NCBI GenBank assembly: GCA_009801085.1
Contig: VNWV01000004.1
Span: 2,356,001-2,420,000 of the forward strand
Length of the DNA: 64,000 nt
Source of the DNA: Lasiodiplodia sp. COLG20
Lineage: Eukaryota; Ascomycota; Dothideomycetes; Botryosphaeriales; Botryosphaeriaceae
Reading direction: 5' to 3'
Below the pieces are notes generated by a model, which saw only the letters and a list, made by a program, of their open reading frames with translations, was not told where the DNA came from and searched no databases. Both the position numbers and the translations under genes were made by a program. Position 1 is the first letter of the stretch, and every line of letters begins with the position of its first letter. This document shows positions 1-10,942 of the stretch, piece after piece.

Positions 1-330
1 CGCTGCACACGCCTGGTCTCGCGCTCACCGACGGTCCGCAATCACTGGCTGGTGCACCCGCTGGTCACGAGATTGACGTCGCATTTCCTGGCCAAGACGA
101 CGCACTGCTGGTACAATGATGACCGACACGAGTACACGCTTTACCCCATTCTATCCAGCAGCATGACGCTCGAGTGCAACCCAGGTGGCGCAGGTCAGCG
201 GTTGCACCGCGATGAGAAGGTTCATCATGGGTGGCGCGATGACCAGACGGCCACTGGTTATCGCATGGCTACTCTCTATATGCTATCTACGTGGAACTTC
301 AACTGCCTCAACCACTACAATCAGTCAGCG

Positions 331-362
<32 letters not shown>

Positions 363-1037
363 TTTCTCTTCCTCCATTACCATTTTCCTCTTTTGTCTTG
401 TACCACCCGAATTGTGTATTCTTTTTTCCTGCTTCATTGTACCCTCAGCTCTCTTCCACACCTTTTTCTCAATCGAGAGGAGAGTGTGACACTGCGAAAT
501 AGGAAAGCTTCTCCTTGCGTAGCTGCGGTGTCAATGTTGAACGAAGGAAATATAGCTGACTGTAAATTCATGCAAGGCTATTCCTGGCTCTCACCTCTGG
601 GGCATGGAGCGCCACCCGAAGATGGAGGAGGCGGTGCCAGCGACTATGATGCCAGGCGATGCGTGGTGCCATCTAGGCGGGCTCTACCACGCAGGCGGCG
701 CGAACAAGACAGCAGACTGGCGGCGACCAATGCACTCTATGTTTTTCTGTCAGAGTCATCTGCGCACCGAGGTAAGTGTTTTACATCCAGGGCCTTGGCA
801 ACGTTTCCGCTGGCACTTTTCTGCACGCTGACTGTTTCGCGTGAATCACAGGAAAACCAATACCTGATCCACACCAAGGAGGAAGTGGCTTCGTGGTCGC
901 GCGAAGTGCAACGGGTGATGGGCTACGACATTTCGAGCCCCAATCTCGGTTTTGTTGATTTCATCACGCCGTACAAGTGGCTGACGGGAGATTACAATCC
1001 GGACGAGATTGATGATTTGGACCCAGTTAAGACCTAG
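1..1037 (+). pseudogene. Phytanoyl-CoA dioxygenase-like protein, 3' part, probably disrupted
   Basis: The gene enters from the left edge, so its 5' end is not visible. Frame 1 from base 1 gives a PhyH-type segment with NPGGAGQRLHRDEKVHH, the H-x-D iron-binding region of Fe(II)/2-oxoglutarate oxygenases. It resumes at 577 with IPGSHLWG, PKMEEAVPA, PGDAW and YHAGGAN, which holds the distal His region. After a GT-AG intron (772-851) it ends in ENQYL, GYDISSPNLGFVDF and a stop at 1037. Between about 247 and 576 the roughly 35 residues expected in the family (the GLFVAGTKT..NGAT region) are missing. In their place is non-coding sequence with a run of 29 T at 331-359 and no good splice donor. The flanking parts are well conserved, so I read this as a recent insertion or replacement in a once-functional gene. 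A long unusual intron with an unseen exon is the alternative. Confidence 0.6.
331..359. repeat. Homopolymer run of 29 T
   Basis: There are 29 consecutive T (331-359), followed by a pyrimidine-rich stretch to about 470. It lies inside the interrupted PhyH-like gene. A run like this could be the poly(A) tail of a minus-strand retroposed sequence or simple slippage. I found no clear target-site duplication. Confidence 0.9.
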
Positions 1038-1772
1038 GGTCCTGGAGGAGTGGAGACGTGTTGGTTTGGCCGTGCACGAGGTGTTTAAGGCGTTGTAAAT
1101 GCCGATTTGCTGCTTGTCAGCCCTTTTAATCTTGGGGGAAATGTCGAAGAGCAACATGGCAGGGTTTGCGGATGTTTCAGGTTGGTTGCATCATTCCTCT
1201 CTGGACTCGCAGCTGGGCGCGGTGAGCGGACGCCTCCTCAAATCAGGCTTCAGATAGGTCAGATCGAAAATCTCGAAGATGGTCATCGTCATCTTGTTCC
1301 TGCGCTCTTATTGTGGTCCCGTTTCTAATTCAAGACGTTGCCAACGCATCGCCCGTGCTCTCGCCCGACGCAATCTGGCTTCGAGAAAACCGGTCTGGGG
1401 CAGGCGGGAATGCCATCATTCGATCCGAGACAGCCGAGTAGCGGGTGCGGGCAACACTAAGAAACCTGTCATCTGGCGTCGATCGCTGCCTGTTCCTCCA
1501 CGCTCCGGCCGACTCGGTGATAGCTGCCAAGGCGGATGCTAAAAAAGCTTAGCTTGGTACGTCATCACCCTGCTCCGAGCTTACGGCCCCAGCGTCCACC
1601 ATGTTTATGAAAACGCAGTTGCGTCCTGGAGCACGACTGCCTCCTGCAAGTCAAGAAAGAAAGGACTTTCTGCCGGCAAGGAGAAGGGCCATTTCGATTG
1701 CTCACCCATCCGCATCCATTTGCAACAAATCGATCGTAATATCTCTAGAACGGGAAAGAGAAAGACTTCGAA
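1038..1772. other. Intergenic region, no gene seen
   Basis: This is the 3' flank of the PhyH-like gene and the upstream region of the acid phosphatase. Open frames on both strands are short and show no recognisable domain. Confidence 0.6.
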
Positions 1773-3237
1773 ATGCACACCTCTCTTCTTGCCCTCTCCG
1801 CCCTCTTGGGCGCCGCCCAGGCCGGTAGCGGCGGTCAGAACATTCTTTACTCGCCCGACGACTACGAGTTCGACCCGCTCGAGCATCTCGCCGGCATCGC
1901 GCCCTACTTCTCGCCGCAAGACCCGCCGCTCTCGCCCGCGCCTCCGCAAGGCTGCAACGTGACACGCGCCGCATACCTGGTGCGCCACGCCGCCATCTAC
2001 GCCAACGACTTCGACTACGAGTCGTACATCGAACCTTTCACCGAGAAGCTCGCCAACACCTCGGCCGACTTCTCGTCCTCCCAGACCCTATCCTTCCTCT
2101 CGACATGGCACGACCCCATCGACGAGGACCGCGACATGGAACAGGTGACCAAGATTGGCACACTGGAGGCCATGTCGCTGGGCGTCGAGCTAGCGCGCCG
2201 CTACCCGACCTTCGCCACGCCCAAGAAGGTGTGGACGTCGACGGCCGAGCGTACCGTTAAGAGCGCGCGCGCCTTGATCAGCGGATTGGACCGGGTTAGC
2301 AACATGAGCTCTCTGACCCAGATCGCCGAGGAGAAGACGACGGGCGCCAACAGTCTGACGCCGTACAAGGCCTGCTCGGCCTACAGCTCGTCGCGCGGTA
2401 GCGAGCAGTCATCTGTAAGTTCCTCTCTCACCCTCACCCCCAAATCACCACCCAGCTCGCTGACAAACGTCAAACCAGACCTTCCAAAAGAAGTACACGG
2501 CCCCCATCATCGCCCGCTTCAAGGCCGAAGTCCCCGGCTTCAACTGGACCGCCTCGGACATCTACGGCATGCAGCAGCTCTGCGGCTACGAGTCCGTCAT
2601 CCGCGGCACCTCGCCCTTCTGCTCTCTGTCTCTCTTCAGCCCGGACGAGTGGCTGGCCTTCGAGTACACCAACGACCTGATGTACCACCACAACACGGGC
2701 TACGGCAACCCCGTGTCAGGCGCCATCGGCTACCCGTGGCTGAACGCGACGGCCGCCGCGCTTGCCTCGTCCAACAACAGCTCGGGCTCGGCCCAGGACC
2801 TGTACGTCTCGTTCACGCACCGCGAGCTGCCGCCCACTGTCCTCGTCGCCATGGGCCTGTTCAACGGCTCCGCCTTCACCGGCACCAACAACCCCAACGC
2901 CACCATGCCCACCGACACGGTCAACCACCGCCGCGCCTGGAAGAGCTCGCACATCCTACCCTTCCTCACCAACATCGCCGTCGAAAAGATGTCGTGCGAC
3001 AGCTATGGCTACGAGGACTCGGGCGACGCCGAGTACTACCGCGCCCTCGTCAACAGCAGCCCTCAGCCCCTGCCCGGCTGCGTCGACGGGCCCGGCGAGA
3101 GCTGCGCCGCGAGCAGCTTCGCCAAGTGGGTGCAGGAGCGCGGCCAGCAGGTCGGCGGCTTCAAGGAGGCTTGTGGAGATAGCATCGAGGAGTCGAGCGG
3201 AGGTGACGTGTTGAGCATCTATGATGATGCTGAGTGA
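1773..3237 (+). CDS. Secreted histidine acid phosphatase (phytase-like, histidine phosphatase clade 2)
   Basis: Two exons, 1773-2414 and 2479-3237, joined by a 64-nt GT-AG intron at a codon boundary, give 466 residues. The N-terminus MHTSLLALSALLGAAQA is a typical signal peptide, so the enzyme should be secreted or bound to the cell wall. The phosphate-accepting RHG-type motif appears as VRHAAIYAND (R71-H72), a clade-2 variant. The proton-donor motif is HRE at 328-330 within SFTHRELPP, as in fungal HE-type enzymes. Several N-x-S/T sites and paired cysteines fit an extracellular glycoprotein. By family it would release phosphate from phosphomonoesters such as inositol phosphates; the exact substrate is not readable here. 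The length is normal for fungal 3-phytase/acid phosphatases. Confidence 0.9.
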
Positions 3238-3946
3238 AAGGGGATGATGCTGTAATGTATGAATTAATGACCCAGTCCTAGTAATACGAAGCCTTGTACA
3301 TATACCTTCGGCATGAAGCAAGTTTGAAACGTGATCAGAGAGCATCTGTCTACCTTATGTCATCGCCCCGGGTGTTGACGCTCAGTGAATCGATCAGAGG
3401 ATGCTCACGGCTGGCCTAGCAGCCACTTGCCATCACGGTACTAAAGACCCCCCGAGCACTGTTCATGTATCCGGAGTCAACTCAGAGCGAGCAATTATTG
3501 AGGAAGCGATGTAACATTGGGAGATACCCACCAGAAGTACAAACTAATCGAAAAAGCACAAGCACTCTCTAAAGTACGGGAAAGCCGTGCGGTTACCATG
3601 AATCAATGAAAGAATCCACACAACAATGCCAAAGAACGTCTCTCAAACCAGAGAAACGAGACCGATCAGATATCCCCGAGCCAATTCCACAAGTCGCCAC
3701 ATGCCTCATTCGGCCGGTCATCCCAAAAGCTCGTGTTGAGCTCATTCGTGCACACAAGTTCGTGCCTCGTCGTCAGCTGGATTCGCCCGCCAGCGTGCAC
3801 TTCGAGAGGACCGTCATAGATTCCGCTCAACCTCTCGGCAGCACTGTTGCTCATGGTCTGCTTTGCGTTCGCCCAGGTTGCAGAGTAAAGCCGGGCGCTT
3901 TGGTGTTGCGACACACCACTTTGTACCTCCCCAGCCCATCTTGAGC
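3238..3946. other. Intergenic region, no gene seen
   Basis: This stretch separates the acid phosphatase from the repeat-rich ORF that converges on it. Short open frames overlap on both strands, with no domain and no convincing splice structure. Confidence 0.55.
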
Positions 3947-4819
3947 CTACTCGGAATTGCGTCTTTTTCTTTTTTGGAGAATATTTTCCAAGCTCTTGGC
4001 TGCACTTGAGGCCCGCCTCGGAGTTTCTGCGCCGTTCGAGTGGGATGGGGTTGTAATAGGCGGTGCAGGGCTGGATTGCAGCTGATCGTTCTGTGCATCG
4101 TTCTGTGCCTTGTTCTGTGCATCGTTCTGTGCCTCGTTCTGTTCCTCGTTCTGTGCCTCGTTCTGTTCCTCGTTCTGTTCCTCGTTCTGTTCCTCGTTCT
4201 GTTCCTCGTTCTGTTCCTCGTTCTGTTCCTCGTTCTGTGCAGGACTGGATTGCTGCTGCTCGGACTGTGCCTCGGGCGGTGCCTCAGGCTGTGCAGGACT
4301 GGATTGCTGCTGCTCAGAACGCCACTGGGACAGCAGTGGCTCGGACTGTGAGTCGGGTTGTGACTCGGCCTGTGACCCAGCCTGTGACCCGGGCTGTGGA
4401 TTGGGCTGTGACCCAGCCTGTGACCCGGGCTGTTGATGGGGCTGTTGATGGAGCTCTTGATAGAGCTGTTGATGGAGCTCTTGATAGAGCTGTTGATGGA
4501 GCTGTTGATAGAGCTGTTGATCGGGCTGTTGATCGGGCTGTTGATCGGGCTGTTGATCGGGCTGTTGAGTGGGCTGTTGATTGGGCTGTTGATCAGGCTG
4601 TGAGCCGGGTTGTGAGCCGGACTGTGTCTGTGACTCTGTCCCGGGCTGTGACTTGGGCTGTGGATCGGGCTGCGAGCCGGGTTGTGAGCCGGACTGTCTC
4701 TGCAACTCTGTCCCGTCCTGTGTCTGTGACTCTGTCCCGGGCTGTGTCTGTGTGAGCCATTGAAGGAGTGGCAGACAACAACAACAGCAGTTGTTGATGA
4801 GCCAAGCTGGTGGTGGCAT
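3947..4819 (-). CDS. Low-complexity Gln/Glu/Ser/Pro repeat ORF (hypothetical)
   Basis: This uninterrupted 290-codon ORF starts with an ATG at 4819. It reads MPPPAWLINN, a Cys run, then short repeats rich in Gln: GSQPGSQP, QPDQQPDQQ, YQELHQQ and a series of NEEQ units. It ends in a basic, NLS-like tail (QKRKRRNSE). There is no known domain and no intron. The repeat period is a multiple of three, so any frame through it can stay open; a 230-codon frame also runs on the + strand. Openness is therefore weak evidence of coding. The non-repetitive C-terminal 30 residues and the plain ATG start are the only points in favour. It may be a disordered protein or simply an expanded minisatellite. Confidence 0.35.
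   Translation of the reverse strand: MPPPAWLINNCCCCCLPLLQWLTQTQPGTESQTQDGTELQRQSGSQPGSQPDPQPKSQPGTESQTQSGSQPGSQPDQQPNQQPTQQPDQQPDQQPDQQPDQQLYQQLHQQLYQELHQQLYQELHQQPHQQPGSQAGSQPNPQPGSQAGSQAESQPDSQSEPLLSQWRSEQQQSSPAQPEAPPEAQSEQQQSSPAQNEEQNEEQNEEQNEEQNEEQNEEQNEAQNEEQNEAQNDAQNKAQNDAQNDQLQSSPAPPITTPSHSNGAETPRRASSAAKSLENILQKRKRRNSE
4085..4755. repeat. Compound minisatellite of 12-nt units
   Basis: Units of GTTCTGTTCCTC and close variants are repeated at about 4085-4240. A repeated block containing GGACTGGATTGCTGCTGCTC occurs at about 4240-4260 and 4296-4316. Next come CTGTGACCCGGG-type and GCTGTTGATCGG-type 12-mers up to about 4600, then diverged TGTGAGCCGG units to about 4755. Nearly all periods are multiples of three. 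Confidence 0.85.
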
Positions 4820-6017
4820 GGTGAAAGGAGTAATGTTGCAGTGTAGTGATCAGAAGCGAGCTATTGGCGGTGCTTCGTGGTAAGCACAAGCTGTGGAATT
4901 CAATGGGCGACGATAATGAGATGATTGGTGGATGAAAATGTTGTTGATGGTGGAATGTGTATGGCGGAGAAGAGGAAGAAGAGCTGCCAGCATGAAGCTG
5001 GAGGGGCTGACAGCGCCCCATGTTCACGACGGAAGGCGCGGTGAGCGAGCGCCTGTGCGGAAGGTATGAGTGTGCCGCATCACGGCGAAAGGCGCCACTA
5101 TGAATGCAGGGGGCGACAACCCACAACGCGACTTCTCCATAGACACGGCCACCTTTATGGGAGGCGCACCCTAGCCTCAAGCAGGGTGAAGTTCAAAGCA
5201 CTAAAGATGTCATGGATGGTCGTATAATCGTCGTACCTTGAGAGAATGAGTGTGAGTGTAAGGATAAGTACACGGGGACTACGCGACCAAGACTCACACA
5301 GACGCATCAATCACCGCTCCTCATGCTTGATATCTCTGAGAGCTCCACCGCCATAAGGTAGGCCGAGGACCCGTGAAGTGGATAACAACGTCGTTTCCAC
5401 AAATTTAACTCCACTAAATCCAGATGTTAACGCTGCCCTTGGAAAATTACTCGTAGTAAACGTGCTTCGCGTTGCTATTAGCTTACTTACGCTTACGCTA
5501 CTAAAAGTAATTCTACTAGTCATAGGTAGTAACTACGCGGCAAGTAATAGTAGTAGTCATAATACTATTAGTAATAATAAATGTGTTGATAGTGGTAAAT
5601 ACGTTGGTCGTGATAAATGCGGGAGGTAGTGGTGATTGGTGGTGATAAAGTCGTTCTCAATTAGTGGTTAGTGATTTTGTTAGTGGTGCTCTAGGATAGG
5701 ACTTAAGATCTCCATAATTCAGGCGTGAAAAGATAGGTGAGTGAATATCCGAGGGGAGGGGAGGGGGTTTTCAAAATGTAGATTTGGGAGAGTTAGATTT
5801 GTACGAGCCAACAACGCAACGAAATGCAGAAAATCAGATATTTGTGACCTTTTACAGCGGGTATATTTAAACCACAGGCAGTGATGCAACTGTGAAATGA
5901 TGACATCACGCCTTTCTTACTTAGCCGCGGTTTTCTATATCTGCAATTCACCCTTGTAGTCTGCCGAAGCATGCATAAAATTGGCCCGCAGTGGCGTTAC
6001 ACTATTCGAGTCAGTAC
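4820..6017. other. Intergenic region with an AT-rich degenerate segment
   Basis: From about 5370 to 5900 the composition shifts to AT-rich sequence. It includes a degraded GTA/ATA-type trinucleotide tract at about 5540-5660. A 70-codon minus-strand frame at 5311-5523 shows nothing recognisable. This could be an old, RIP-mutated repeat relic, but I cannot identify terminal repeats or a protein. Confidence 0.4.
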
Positions 6018-7067
6018 TCACGCAGCGACGTCTGGAGAAATACCAACGTACCTGGTGAATCCATTCTTCACTGCCCAGCCGTCATTGCCCGGCTCGCTCC
6101 TCTCCACGCTATCGTAGACGTCCTTAAATTTAGGTGCCCACTTGAAATGCATGTGGTTGTATCTCGCATGCGGAGTTACCGTTCCGCTCTCAGCAGAGCT
6201 ACTTCCGCCATTTTCTGCCCGCTCCTCCTCTTTCCGCAGTTCTCTCTCGGCCTCGGCCGGGCCGTCGTCTTCGCTCTCTGGAACAAGCACCTCCTGGAAG
6301 CAGCTTCCACTTGACCAAGCATTCTGAAGCATATCCGTCCACACAGTCTTCTTCTTGGTCACGCCCGCCTGGAGCGGCACGTTGACGGTGTACAGATGGG
6401 CGTCCGAGCTCCAGTTCGCGGCCAGGTGCTCAATCACCTTGACCGCCTGCTCGCACGCTTCTGTGATGACGGTGGCGTCGTGGTTGCGGTCGAAGAAGGC
6501 GAAGCTCAGCGCAATGGAACGCTTTCCGCACACAGCACCCTCCATGGCGCCGCCAATGGTTCCGCTGCTCAGCGCAAACACGGCCGTGGTATTTCTGCCA
6601 TAGTTCGGGCCCGAGACGATCAGATCGATGGGACCACGGTCGCGGAAGTAGTGGTGCAGGCCGATCTGAACGCACGATGCAGGCGTGCTGTCGACGAGCA
6701 CCCACTCCTCGGCGGACGACGAGGAAGGCAGCGGGCGCGAGCTCGTCGTTCCGGTGTTGGGGTAGCGAGGAGTGCCATCTTCAGAGACAGGGAGAGTGGC
6801 GGGGATGGGGTCAGGGCGGAAGTAGGTCGGACGGATGCTGTGGCCGACGATGTGCGCCTTTCCGATCCATGAGCGTTGGACGTGCGGCAGCACGACGGAG
6901 ACGACGTGGCCGTGGGCCTGGAGGGCGGCGATGAAGGGGTGCACGTAGGGCGAGGAGTCATTTGACGGCGGCCCGTCGTCGTTGGTGACCTGGGGAGGAT
7001 GCCCTTGTCAATGAGGTCTGCGGCGCGCCTTGTGCGGGGTGACGGGAGGGCTTACGAGAATGTGCAT
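6018..7067 (-). CDS. SurE-like 5'/3'-nucleotidase (survival protein SurE family)
   Basis: Two exons give 327 residues. Exon 1 is only 12 nt (7067-7056, MHIL), followed by a 66-nt intron (7055-6990, GTAAGC..CAG) and exon 2 (6989-6018). Splicing yields MHILVTNDDGPPS, the diagnostic SurE N-terminus with the metal-binding Asp pair. Further family motifs follow: SGPNYGRN, the phosphate/metal loop, and SSGTIGGAMEGA. SurE proteins dephosphorylate nucleoside monophosphates or act as acid phosphatases; fungal versions are usually cytosolic. The stop TGA lies within a GTGAGT sequence, but no plausible further exon follows. A start at the GTG near 6944 would remove the catalytic NDDG, so the micro-exon model is preferred. 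Confidence 0.9.
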
Positions 7068-8174
7068 ATTGGTGGCTGTGGTGGTGTTGCTTTTGCGCGG
7101 GCGAGCGTCGCCGATTGCGGACGGCGTCGGGTGCCTGAGGGGAGAGCTAAGGAGCACCCCTTGTTACAAGTTCACAGCCTCCACACGGCGGTGAGAAGCG
7201 GAGGCCAGGAGGCGGGCGGCACAGGATGAAAGATGGGCGGAGGGCTGGGCCTGGGGTTGGCGTTGGTGGGAGCAATGGATCACGTCAAGGCGTGGCGTCG
7301 CCATCTCGGCGTTTGATGGCCCGCCGCGCTCAGCTGCGCGTGCCAACGGCGTGCTAGGCGCTGCGTGGCCTAGGTGGGCGTGTGCGGAGGTGCTGGCGAC
7401 ACGGCCGGCCGCGATGCACGAGGAATTGAGGCTCCCGAGGCCATTGGCTGGCGATGGCGAGCTTGCGCAGAGCTGCTGCTGGGTGCGCTGGCCTGGCGAG
7501 GGGCGCACCGCTAGGCGATAAGATAAGTAACCCCCGGTCCCGAGCTCGTGGCAGCTGTGTGTCACTTCCCGTAGGTACCAGTCTTCACATCGCAATCGTT
7601 CCTGCAGTCGGAAACTAAATCCAGCCTCACCCCCCTTCGGAGTCGTTGTTGCATTGCCCCGCTCTTTGCCGATGGCGCATGCACTCACATCAGCGTCGGA
7701 ATTGCTAAAAACACCATGCCACAGGCCTTGGCCTGTCGCAAATGCTCACAAGCCCACTTCCGCCCCACGTCTCAGCATCCAGCGCTGACGTTGTTGACCA
7801 AGTCGGCCAATCGCGCTCTCGGTGCCTACAAACGCCGACTTAAACGATTCCAGAATTGTCTTGGGGCCGGCTCTGGGGCTTAGCGAATGCTGCTCCGGAC
7901 TCGATGGCGGGGATCCGATTGCGCGCGCGTCGCGTCTTCCCGAGCCCGCTGGGAACTTTTTTTTATTGTCGCAATTTATATAGTCCTTCAATGGCCTTTG
8001 CAAAATATTCTGCTCTTCACCTCGGAGTCTGTTGATCCTTTGATCTGTCTCGCAACCCTCTCGTCCTCCCAGCCTTGCTCTGCAACCAATTTCACCGCTT
8101 TATACCCGTATGTCGTCCCAATAGCACTCGGTTTTCTGGCTATTTTAACCCCACCACTGCAGCAAATCGCAAAT
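7068..8174. other. Divergent intergenic region between SurE and the SDR gene
   Basis: This is a GC-rich interval between two outward-facing starts, so it should hold both promoters. A 174-codon minus-strand frame (7164-7688) is compositionally biased and resembles no family. An in-frame ATG at 7887 would extend the SDR by 96 unconserved residues and is not used. Confidence 0.5.
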
Positions 8175-9041
8175 ATGGTCGTCGCCGTTCCCACTGCCAG
8201 CCTTGAGGGCAAGGTTGCTCTTGTCACTGGCGCCGGCCGTGGCATTGGCCGCGGTGTCGCTCTTGAGCTCGGCAAGCGCGGCGCCTCCGTCATCGTCAAC
8301 TACGTCTCCTCCAAGGGTCCCGCCGAAGAAGTTGTTAAGGAGATTGAGTCCTACGGCAATGGCGCCAAGGCTGTTTCCATCCAGGCCGACGTCTCCAAGG
8401 TTGCTGAGATCAACCGCTTGTTCGAAGAGGCCAAGCAGGCATTCGGCAAGCTCGACATCGTCATGAGCAACTCTGGCACCGAGAGTTGGGACAAGACATT
8501 GGAGATAACCGAGGAGAAGTACGACCAGGTCTTCAACCTCAACACCCGTGCGCAGTTCTTTGTCGGCCAGGCTGCCTTCAGGCACCTCGAGGACAACGGC
8601 CGTCTCATCCTCATGTCCAGCATTGCCGCTGGTCTGCTCGGTGTCAAGGACCACGTCCTTTACAACGCCAGCAAGATGGCTGTGATTGGCATGATCAAGT
8701 CGTTCGCGACCGACTTCGGTGTGAGAGGCATCACTGTCAACGGTGTTGCTCCTGGCGGCATCAAGAGCGACATGTTCACCCAGAACGCATGGCACTACAT
8801 CCCCGGCGGCACTCCCGACTGGTCTGCTGAGAGGATTGAGGGACTTATGGCCGACCACTGCCCGCTTGGTCGGTGTGCCGTGCCACAAGACGTCGCCAGG
8901 GTGGTCGGCTTCCTGGCCAGTGAGGACGGCGGATGGGTCAATGGTTAGTCACCGAGAAAGCTGTTGTTGGTTTCTGCATACACTAACTGGTGTCATCACT
9001 TAGGCCAAGTCATTACCGTCTCCGGCGGTTCCTCGCAATAA
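8175..9041 (+). CDS. SDR reductase of the tetra/trihydroxynaphthalene reductase type
   Basis: Exons 8175-8943 and 9004-9041, with a 60-nt GTTAGT..TAG intron carrying CTAAC, give 268 residues, the usual size of fungal hydroxynaphthalene reductases. The Rossmann motif is VTGAGRGIGRG (G19-x3-G23-x-G25). The catalytic triad fits S149, Y163 and K167 (LYNASK). Family hallmarks are NTRAQFFV, VAPGGIKSDMF and DGGWVNGQVITVSGG at the C-terminus, which the tiny second exon supplies. The nearest characterised relatives are the NADPH-dependent naphthol reductases of DHN-melanin synthesis and the versicolorin reductase group; the exact substrate cannot be told. No polyketide synthase or scytalone dehydratase is present in the window. 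The start at 8175 matches family length. Confidence 0.9.
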
Positions 9042-9685
9042 GCGTTTTCAACAATTGGAGGACGAGATGTGATTCGCTTTTACTTCGCTTCGCTACGACG
9101 ACTATATAATGATTTACTTTCGGAAGCATGTTGGCATTTTCGTGTTGGAATGAGAGAGAAAGAATATTGAGTTTTGCGGAAGATACCCCAACATAATGGC
9201 GGTCATCTGTTCACGGTCGAAGAGCATCAATTGATTGTTCATCAAACATCATGGCGTATTCATGGCGACATTTGAGTGCACTCAGACCCTCGCATCTCCT
9301 CTAAACTTCAGAAGAATTTGCAGAGTATTTACTGACGAGTTGAACGGGCTCGATAGCCACCAGTCACCTTCCAACCCTCACGCATGTCGTCTACCATCGA
9401 CCACCCAGAAGCTCTGCTTACAACCAGACTACAGACCTCAATAGTGAGCCCGAGTCTGGAACACTGGTCACGACGGCTAGGAAAACTCCAGCGGGCCAAG
9501 TAAACTGTCTCGGTTCGGGATCTATTTCCGGATTGTGCGGAGGAAATCAGTGTATATACGATGACGTGCTGTGGAACAGCAACCTGTCCGTCTCATCGCT
9601 ATGAGTTTTCGGTCTCCCCGCGACGCTTCCAGCGACCTTTCCTGTTCGTCTGGTCAAACGCCGGCCACCACCATCACAACTACAT
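9042..9685. other. Intergenic region, no gene seen
   Basis: This is the 3' flank of the SDR gene. Short frames only, with nothing recognisable. Confidence 0.5.
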
Positions 9686-10031
9686 TTACACATGTGCAAC
9701 ACAGAAAGAAACAGCTACACGCGCTGTGGGTGACTTGGACACAATACATTTAAGGTGATCAGTGAGGGGGAGCCGGGCATCAGTTCTCCAAGCAGGAGCT
9801 GAACATGCCTCGTAAACTGAGTTCTTGTGGGATACGGTACGGGGTGGGCTGCCGGCATAGGGCTGCGACACAATGCTGACGCGATGTGTATTGCCGCAAG
9901 ACGCGTGGACGTAGGACTCTGACGCGTCGGACCCCACCTGGACGTTGATGTTGGAGCCGGTGATGTACAAAGGCGGTACGGGCGTGAGACTCGATGATGA
10001 CTGCGAAAGTTACGCGGGAAATGGCGAACAT
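9686..10031 (-). pseudogene. Possible frameshifted small secreted protein gene
   Basis: On the minus strand an ATG at 10031 opens a hydrophobic, signal-peptide-like start (MFAISRVTFAVII). It then loses a coding-looking frame, which resumes in another register with LYITGSNINVQVGSDASE, YVHASCGNTHRV and SPPRTVSHKNSVYEAC. A TATA-like element (CTATAAA, 10084-10078) lies about 50 nt upstream. I see no intron long enough to join the frames, so a one-base frameshift is the simplest reading. No family is recognised and the evidence is only codon texture, so this is tentative. Confidence 0.3.
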
Positions 10032-10084
10032 GAGACGGACGGAGGATGATATATCGGTCCCAATGTTTCATGAACATTTTATAG

Positions 10085-10942
10085 AGTAGCTGGTCAAGGA
10101 ATAGTGGTAGCCGAATACCAAGTATTCAAGCTCCCTGTCTTCGGCATGCCGTACAAGCGGCAATCTGATTGGTTCAAGGGCGATGTCCATCGGAGCGACC
10201 GGGTCTAAAACTAGCGCTTCCGTAGTCTCGTCCATGAAACAGCTACCCGACTCATCATATCCGGTCCGCTACGGACGTCCAGGACGCCGAAAGTGCGCAA
10301 ACCAGTGACTGTAAGACGGCCGGCTTCTTATGAGGATGTCCTGGAGTACAAAATCGCGCCTAAGACGATTCCGCGTCCGGCCCGCCTCGGCCGCCGATCG
10401 GACCCTCTCAGGCGGTGTGCAAGGGTAGCGCACCTCTGAGCGCTGCAAATTGGGGGCCAGATGACTGTGCGCAGCCGGCCGGAGTCCGAGGACAAAGTAT
10501 AGGCGGATACAAGCTGAAGAGGCTCTAGTGCGTTGTTGGTGAGGACCATGGAGGCCGGGGCAGTGGATGTATTTCTTTGATTATTTTGCGCCAAGCGGGA
10601 TTGGCTGCAGGACGACAATCCGGGATCGCCTAGGCGGCGATGGCGGCGCTTCTGCTTCCTATAGGCTGGCCGGCTGCCGGGCCGCTGAGGGTTTCCGCGA
10701 CCGGCTATTGCAGGCACATCGGTGCTGGGGCGAGGAGCAGGTGCGAGGGAGCAGGTGATGGATGACGCAGGCTCTAGTTACGCGGGCAGGTTCGAGCCGG
10801 CGCCCCTCGGAACTCGATCCACGTCGCTGCCTTACCTCCCTCGAGCTCGGCAGAACTAGCGCCGGAGAAGACATACGCGCCGGGCCGTATTACGCCTCCA
10901 TCATCCGACCACCCCAACTCCGAGCACCCTTCAAACCACCAA
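10085..10942. other. Intergenic region upstream of the Zn2Cys6 gene
   Basis: The sequence is mixed to GC-rich with overlapping short frames on both strands. No domain or splice-supported gene was found. The distal part should contain the promoter of the regulator starting at 10943. Confidence 0.5.

Noticed and set aside
4085..4755. CRISPR-like array
   Set aside because: Units are short, contiguous and diverging, without unique spacers; eukaryotic context. It is a minisatellite.
6005..6025. Further exon of the SurE gene through the GTGAGT at its stop
   Set aside because: The candidate acceptor downstream adds only a few residues before a stop and lacks a well-placed branch site.
7164..7688. 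174-codon minus-strand ORF upstream of SurE
   Set aside because: No recognisable family, biased composition, and it lies in the divergent promoter region.
7887..8174. N-terminal extension of the SDR gene from the upstream ATG
   Set aside because: It would add 96 unconserved residues; the protein from 8175 has the standard family length and start.
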